Positions 60,981 to 64,000 of a DNA stretch of 64,000 nucleotides are shown one piece after another; positions within the stretch are counted from its first letter, which is position 1; every line of letters begins with the position of its first letter. The position numbers were made by a program, and so were the translations under genes. Under the pieces are notes generated by a model. It did no database searches. It was not told where the DNA came from and saw only the letters and a program-made list of their open reading frames with translations. This DNA is from Paenibacillus montaniterrae (GTDB lineage: Bacteria > Bacillota > Bacilli > Paenibacillales > Paenibacillaceae). The DNA lies in assembly GCF_018403185.1 (NCBI RefSeq), contig NZ_BOSE01000005.1, forward strand, positions 62,001-126,000, in the 5' to 3' direction.

Positions 60981-61937
60981 TTACTCACCCACCTTTCTTA
61001 ACAGCTTCTGTGTTAATAGATTAGTTCCAATCATCAGTCCAAACAGCACGGTTGCAATTGCCGAGGCATAGCCCATTTCAAAGCGGATTGTTCCGTAATC
61101 CATCAAGTGGGTTACAACCGTATGAGCCGCATAATTGACGCTTGGAAAGCCGGCGAGTGCAATGGAAATATCCGCTACTGCAAACGAAGCGGTAATTTGC
61201 ATAACCGCACCAAACATAAGCTGCGGACGCATCGAAGGCAGCGTTATAAACCATAGCTCCTGCCATCTGTTGCGAATGCCATCCACCGCAGCCGCTTCTA
61301 TCAGCGACTTGTCAATCGTCTGCAAGCCGGCAATAAAGGCAAGAAAGCTTGTGCCAAGGCTTAGCCATAGCTGTACAATCATAACAATCGGCAAAATATA
61401 CTTTTCATCCTGCAGCCACTGAATCGGCTCCAGAATAAAGCCAACCTTCATTAAAAAGCCGTTCAAATAACCGTAGCTGTCGCCTGAAAAGACGATGAGC
61501 CATATAAAAAACACATTGCCGGAAATCGAAGGGGCGTAAAAAATAAGCGTCATAAAGGCGCGCACCTTCGGCGAAAGCTCGTTAATAATCCAGGCGAATA
61601 TAAAGCAGGCGATGTAGCTGATTGGGCCTGTTATCACTGCAAATAAAAACGTATTTTTCAAAGCAATCATAAAAACATCATCGTTAAGAAACAGCCGTGA
61701 GTAATTTTGCCAGCCAACAAAGCGTGGAAACTCCAGCATGTTGAAATAAAAGAAGCTAAGGATTAAAGAGAACACGACTGGTATGACGGTAAAGGTAAAA
61801 AAGATGATCATGTACGGACTCATCAAGATATAATAGTGCTTGTTTCTTTTCAGCTCGCTCATGACATGAGCAAATCTTGATGATTTCATCGGTCGGATGG
61901 AGCCCTGTACCGTTTGACTCGTCGTTTCCGTTTGCAT
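60981..61937 (-). CDS. Sugar ABC transporter permease, MalF/UgpA type (second pair)
   Basis: 318 residues. Polar N-terminus, then six spans (MIIFFTFTVIPVVFSLILSF first), EAA loop IEAAAVDGIRNRWQELWFIT, where the usual DGA is DGI. GGAGGTGG precedes the ATG. Starts 17 nt after the binding-protein gene, so it belongs to the same transcript. Confidence 0.9.
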   Translation of the reverse strand: MQTETTSQTVQGSIRPMKSSRFAHVMSELKRNKHYYILMSPYMIIFFTFTVIPVVFSLILSFFYFNMLEFPRFVGWQNYSRLFLNDDVFMIALKNTFLFAVITGPISYIACFIFAWIINELSPKVRAFMTLIFYAPSISGNVFFIWLIVFSGDSYGYLNGFLMKVGFILEPIQWLQDEKYILPIVMIVQLWLSLGTSFLAFIAGLQTIDKSLIEAAAVDGIRNRWQELWFITLPSMRPQLMFGAVMQITASFAVADISIALAGFPSVNYAAHTVVTHLMDYGTIRFEMGYASAIATVLFGLMIGTNLLTQKLLRKVGE

Positions 61938-61954
61938 CGGCTTCCACCTCCAAA

Positions 61955-64000
61955 CTAATAAGGTAAATTGAATTCTTTCCGCTTGATCTCAATCTCATCA
62001 TTGATATAAATAATATAGTCGGACAGCGCCTCGCGCGGATTTTCCTTGCCGTTGACAACCTTTCTAAAGGCATTATCGAGATGTCTGCCCGTAAAATAGC
62101 CGCCCGGCACTTGCGGAATTCCTTCCACCCACTGCCATTGACTTTCCAAATTGTTATAGTCCTTCACCGGCCAAGGCAGCTCTTCAAGCGCTGCAATATT
62201 GGCGGTTGGATAGCGTGCAGCTTCTCCCATCAGTCCTTCCATCTCGCGGCCATACTGAATTTGAACGTCCTTGGAGGTCCACCACTTCATAAATTCCCAC
62301 GCAGCGTCCTTATCCTTGGCATTTTCCAGCATCATGACAGCTGTTGTTGAGCTGGCAACCTGATGGCTGATTGTCCCGTCCGGCTGTTCCGTTCCTGGCA
62401 CAATCGTAAAATCCCATAATCCTCTAATTTCAGGAGCCATAACGGTCAGCATATTGTAGGTTGTATAATCCGCAATGCCGATCGGCATTTCACCGGTACG
62501 GAAGCGGTTAGGGAAATCAGCAATAAGCGGGAATTTATAGTTACTGTAGAACTGCGTCCAACGCTTAAACATTTCCATCGAAACCTCTGAGTCCAGCGCG
62601 CTTCTTTTGTCATCATCGCGGTAAAATTCGCCGCCGTTTTGATACAGCAGCATCGCAAAGGTCGCATTTGGCACGAGGTTGACATTGTTTGTCGGCGTTT
62701 CCAGTGGCAGCCAAAACTCCATATTATGCTTCTGCAGCACGGAGATCATGTTGTAGACATCCTGCCATGTTTTTGGCACCTCTAGCCCCAGCTCTTGCAA
62801 AATATCTTTGCGGTAAAACAGCATCGGGAAGGTTTGCTGCTCCGGCAGCCCGTAAATCCCTCCGTTATACTCATAAGGAACGATCCCGCTTTGACGGAAG
62901 CGAGACATGACAGATTCATAATCAGCAAACTGCGTCAAATCTGCGGCTGCATTTCTCATCGCGTAGTTGATCGGCACATCCTCGCCAACCTGCAGCGCAA
63001 CATCAGGCCCTTCATTAGCCAGCGTTGCAGGCAAAAGAATATTGCCCGGCACCAGCCTTAACTGCACCGATATATTCGTTTCAGGCGTGAATGATTCATC
63101 GATCAAGTTTTTCAGCACCTGCGCCTGATCACGTCCTGTCGTAATCCACACTGTAATCGAGCGCTGCTTCTCCGAAATATTGCCAATGCTGTCGTAATCC
63201 TCGGTGTAGGAGGCTACTAAAGCACCCAGCTCATGCTTTAATTCCTGAAAGAAGCCGGATTCTGCCTGCGGAAGCTTGGAATCAGGAGAAGCTACAACGA
63301 GATAATCGAGCGTCAGCGGCTGCTCCTTTACCTGCAAAATCCATGTTCCCAGGCTGCCGACGTTAATTTTGAACGTTTTCAGCCGCTTGGCAATCGTTTC
63401 TGGATACTCAACCATATCGTTCAATTGCACGACAAGGGAATGGAGTGCCGACACCTTGTCGCTGCGCTCTCCTGTTATATCCTCGAGATATTGTGCCACG
63501 CTTTGGACCGTTTCCGCTTGCTCTGCAAATACTTCAAGCAGATCAGGAATCCGTTTCTCCAATTGGTAATCGCGATATGGATCAGGCGTGTTGGACGTAA
63601 TCATTAAAATTTTGCGATACATTTCATTTAATTGCAGTACGCTGGATTCAATCGTACGAAGCAATGGTGCGATATCGCCAAGCGATACCATCATGCGAAT
63701 ACGATGCTTTCCTTTCGTTAAATGAAATAAATACGGCTCCTCACCGCCAAGCACATCCATTTTCCAATCGGTATCGTAATTGAAGCGTATTCGCTTCATT
63801 TCCTCAAACGGGTACTCGCCATCAATCATTAAGCTGCGTGTCGCGTAGATGCCTCGCAATTGATCCTGCTTGCGCTTTAAGGCAATTTGATATAATCCGT
63901 CCTCTTCCACTTCAAATTCCCACTCAATCCACTGGCCCGGCAGCTTCCAATTCAAGCCGCCAATCGTGTTGATGCGAAGCTTTGAAACATGGTAAGGCTC
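61955..64000 (-). CDS. Extracellular solute-binding protein with N-terminal beta domain (5' end outside window)
   Basis: 681 residues visible; the reading frame stays open through the right edge, so the start and signal peptide are missing. The first 110 visible residues form a beta-rich domain resembling a carbohydrate-binding sandwich (WIEWEFEVEEDGLYQIAL, YLFHLTKGKHRIRM). A helical stretch follows (about 115-200), and then a MalE-like binding domain (ITVWITTGRDQAQVLKNLID, PTTVAMML-like TTAVMMLENAKDKDAAWEFM). Likely the receptor for the permease pair at 60103-61937. The extra N-terminal module is unusual for a sugar-binding protein and may hold polymer near the transporter (inference). Confidence 0.88.
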   Translation of the reverse strand, partial: EPYHVSKLRINTIGGLNWKLPGQWIEWEFEVEEDGLYQIALKRKQDQLRGIYATRSLMIDGEYPFEEMKRIRFNYDTDWKMDVLGGEEPYLFHLTKGKHRIRMMVSLGDIAPLLRTIESSVLQLNEMYRKILMITSNTPDPYRDYQLEKRIPDLLEVFAEQAETVQSVAQYLEDITGERSDKVSALHSLVVQLNDMVEYPETIAKRLKTFKINVGSLGTWILQVKEQPLTLDYLVVASPDSKLPQAESGFFQELKHELGALVASYTEDYDSIGNISEKQRSITVWITTGRDQAQVLKNLIDESFTPETNISVQLRLVPGNILLPATLANEGPDVALQVGEDVPINYAMRNAAADLTQFADYESVMSRFRQSGIVPYEYNGGIYGLPEQQTFPMLFYRKDILQELGLEVPKTWQDVYNMISVLQKHNMEFWLPLETPTNNVNLVPNATFAMLLYQNGGEFYRDDDKRSALDSEVSMEMFKRWTQFYSNYKFPLIADFPNRFRTGEMPIGIADYTTYNMLTVMAPEIRGLWDFTIVPGTEQPDGTISHQVASSTTAVMMLENAKDKDAAWEFMKWWTSKDVQIQYGREMEGLMGEAARYPTANIAALEELPWPVKDYNNLESQWQWVEGIPQVPGGYFTGRHLDNAFRKVVNGKENPREALSDYIIYINDEIEIKRKEFNLPY

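Overview
The window looks like chromosomal DNA of a Paenibacillus-type Firmicute. Signs of this are AGGAGG-type ribosome binding sites before nearly every gene, many CUT1 sugar ABC transporters paired with YesM/YesN-type (AraC response regulator plus sensor kinase) systems, S-layer-anchored glycanases, YugN, a Btr-like iron regulator and DUF5696/YIP1/NHL gene sets. No rRNA, tRNA, CRISPR array, phage or transposase gene was seen.

Layout. 1-2790: a cut-off sugar-binding lipoprotein, then a malic enzyme-yugN pair. 2984-10340 (minus): kinase, regulator, two permeases and a DUF3502 lipoprotein, i.e. one complete signalled sugar importer. 10537-12183: small genes (unknown protein, methyltransferase, membrane protein). 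12320-23885 (minus): a galactan locus with kinase, regulator, binding protein, two permeases and a large GH53 galactanase carrying SLH domains. 24085-27210: a giant hybrid kinase. 27400-30250: an iron/siderophore unit (Btr-like regulator, Fur-boxed binding protein, nitroreductase). 30322-36618: a BdbC-like oxidoreductase, then an OmpR-type two-component system with a MacB/FtsX-type ABC pair. 36776-37837: an SPFH protein with a small ribbon-helix-helix protein. 38142-41696: a secreted GH13 amylase with a good promoter and three CcpA-type sites. 41790-45908: a second giant hybrid kinase divergent from an AraC regulator with a degenerate receiver. 45987-51808 (minus): xylan-related genes (GH10, exporter-type ABC, DUF1854, GH43). 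51809-53503: 1.7 kb of repeats. 53504-64000 (minus): a second large sugar-transport cluster with two permease pairs, NHL, YIP1 and DUF5696 proteins and a binding protein cut by the window edge.

How it works together. Most of the window is a polysaccharide-use region. Secreted or surface-bound enzymes (GH53, GH13, GH10) cut galactan, starch and xylan; lipoproteins capture oligosaccharides; permease pairs import them (the ATPase is not encoded here and is probably a shared MsmX-type protein elsewhere); YesM/YesN-type systems switch the operons on; CcpA-like sites can switch them off.

The most unusual content is non-coding. A family of about 180-nt nested-palindrome elements (eight copies plus two tail remnants) starts within a few bases of the stop codon of transporter or regulator genes. 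The copies differ by paired, compensating changes, which points to selection on a folded RNA or DNA structure. A second, unrelated palindromic family forms an alternating a-b-a-b-a tandem array in front of the GH10 gene.
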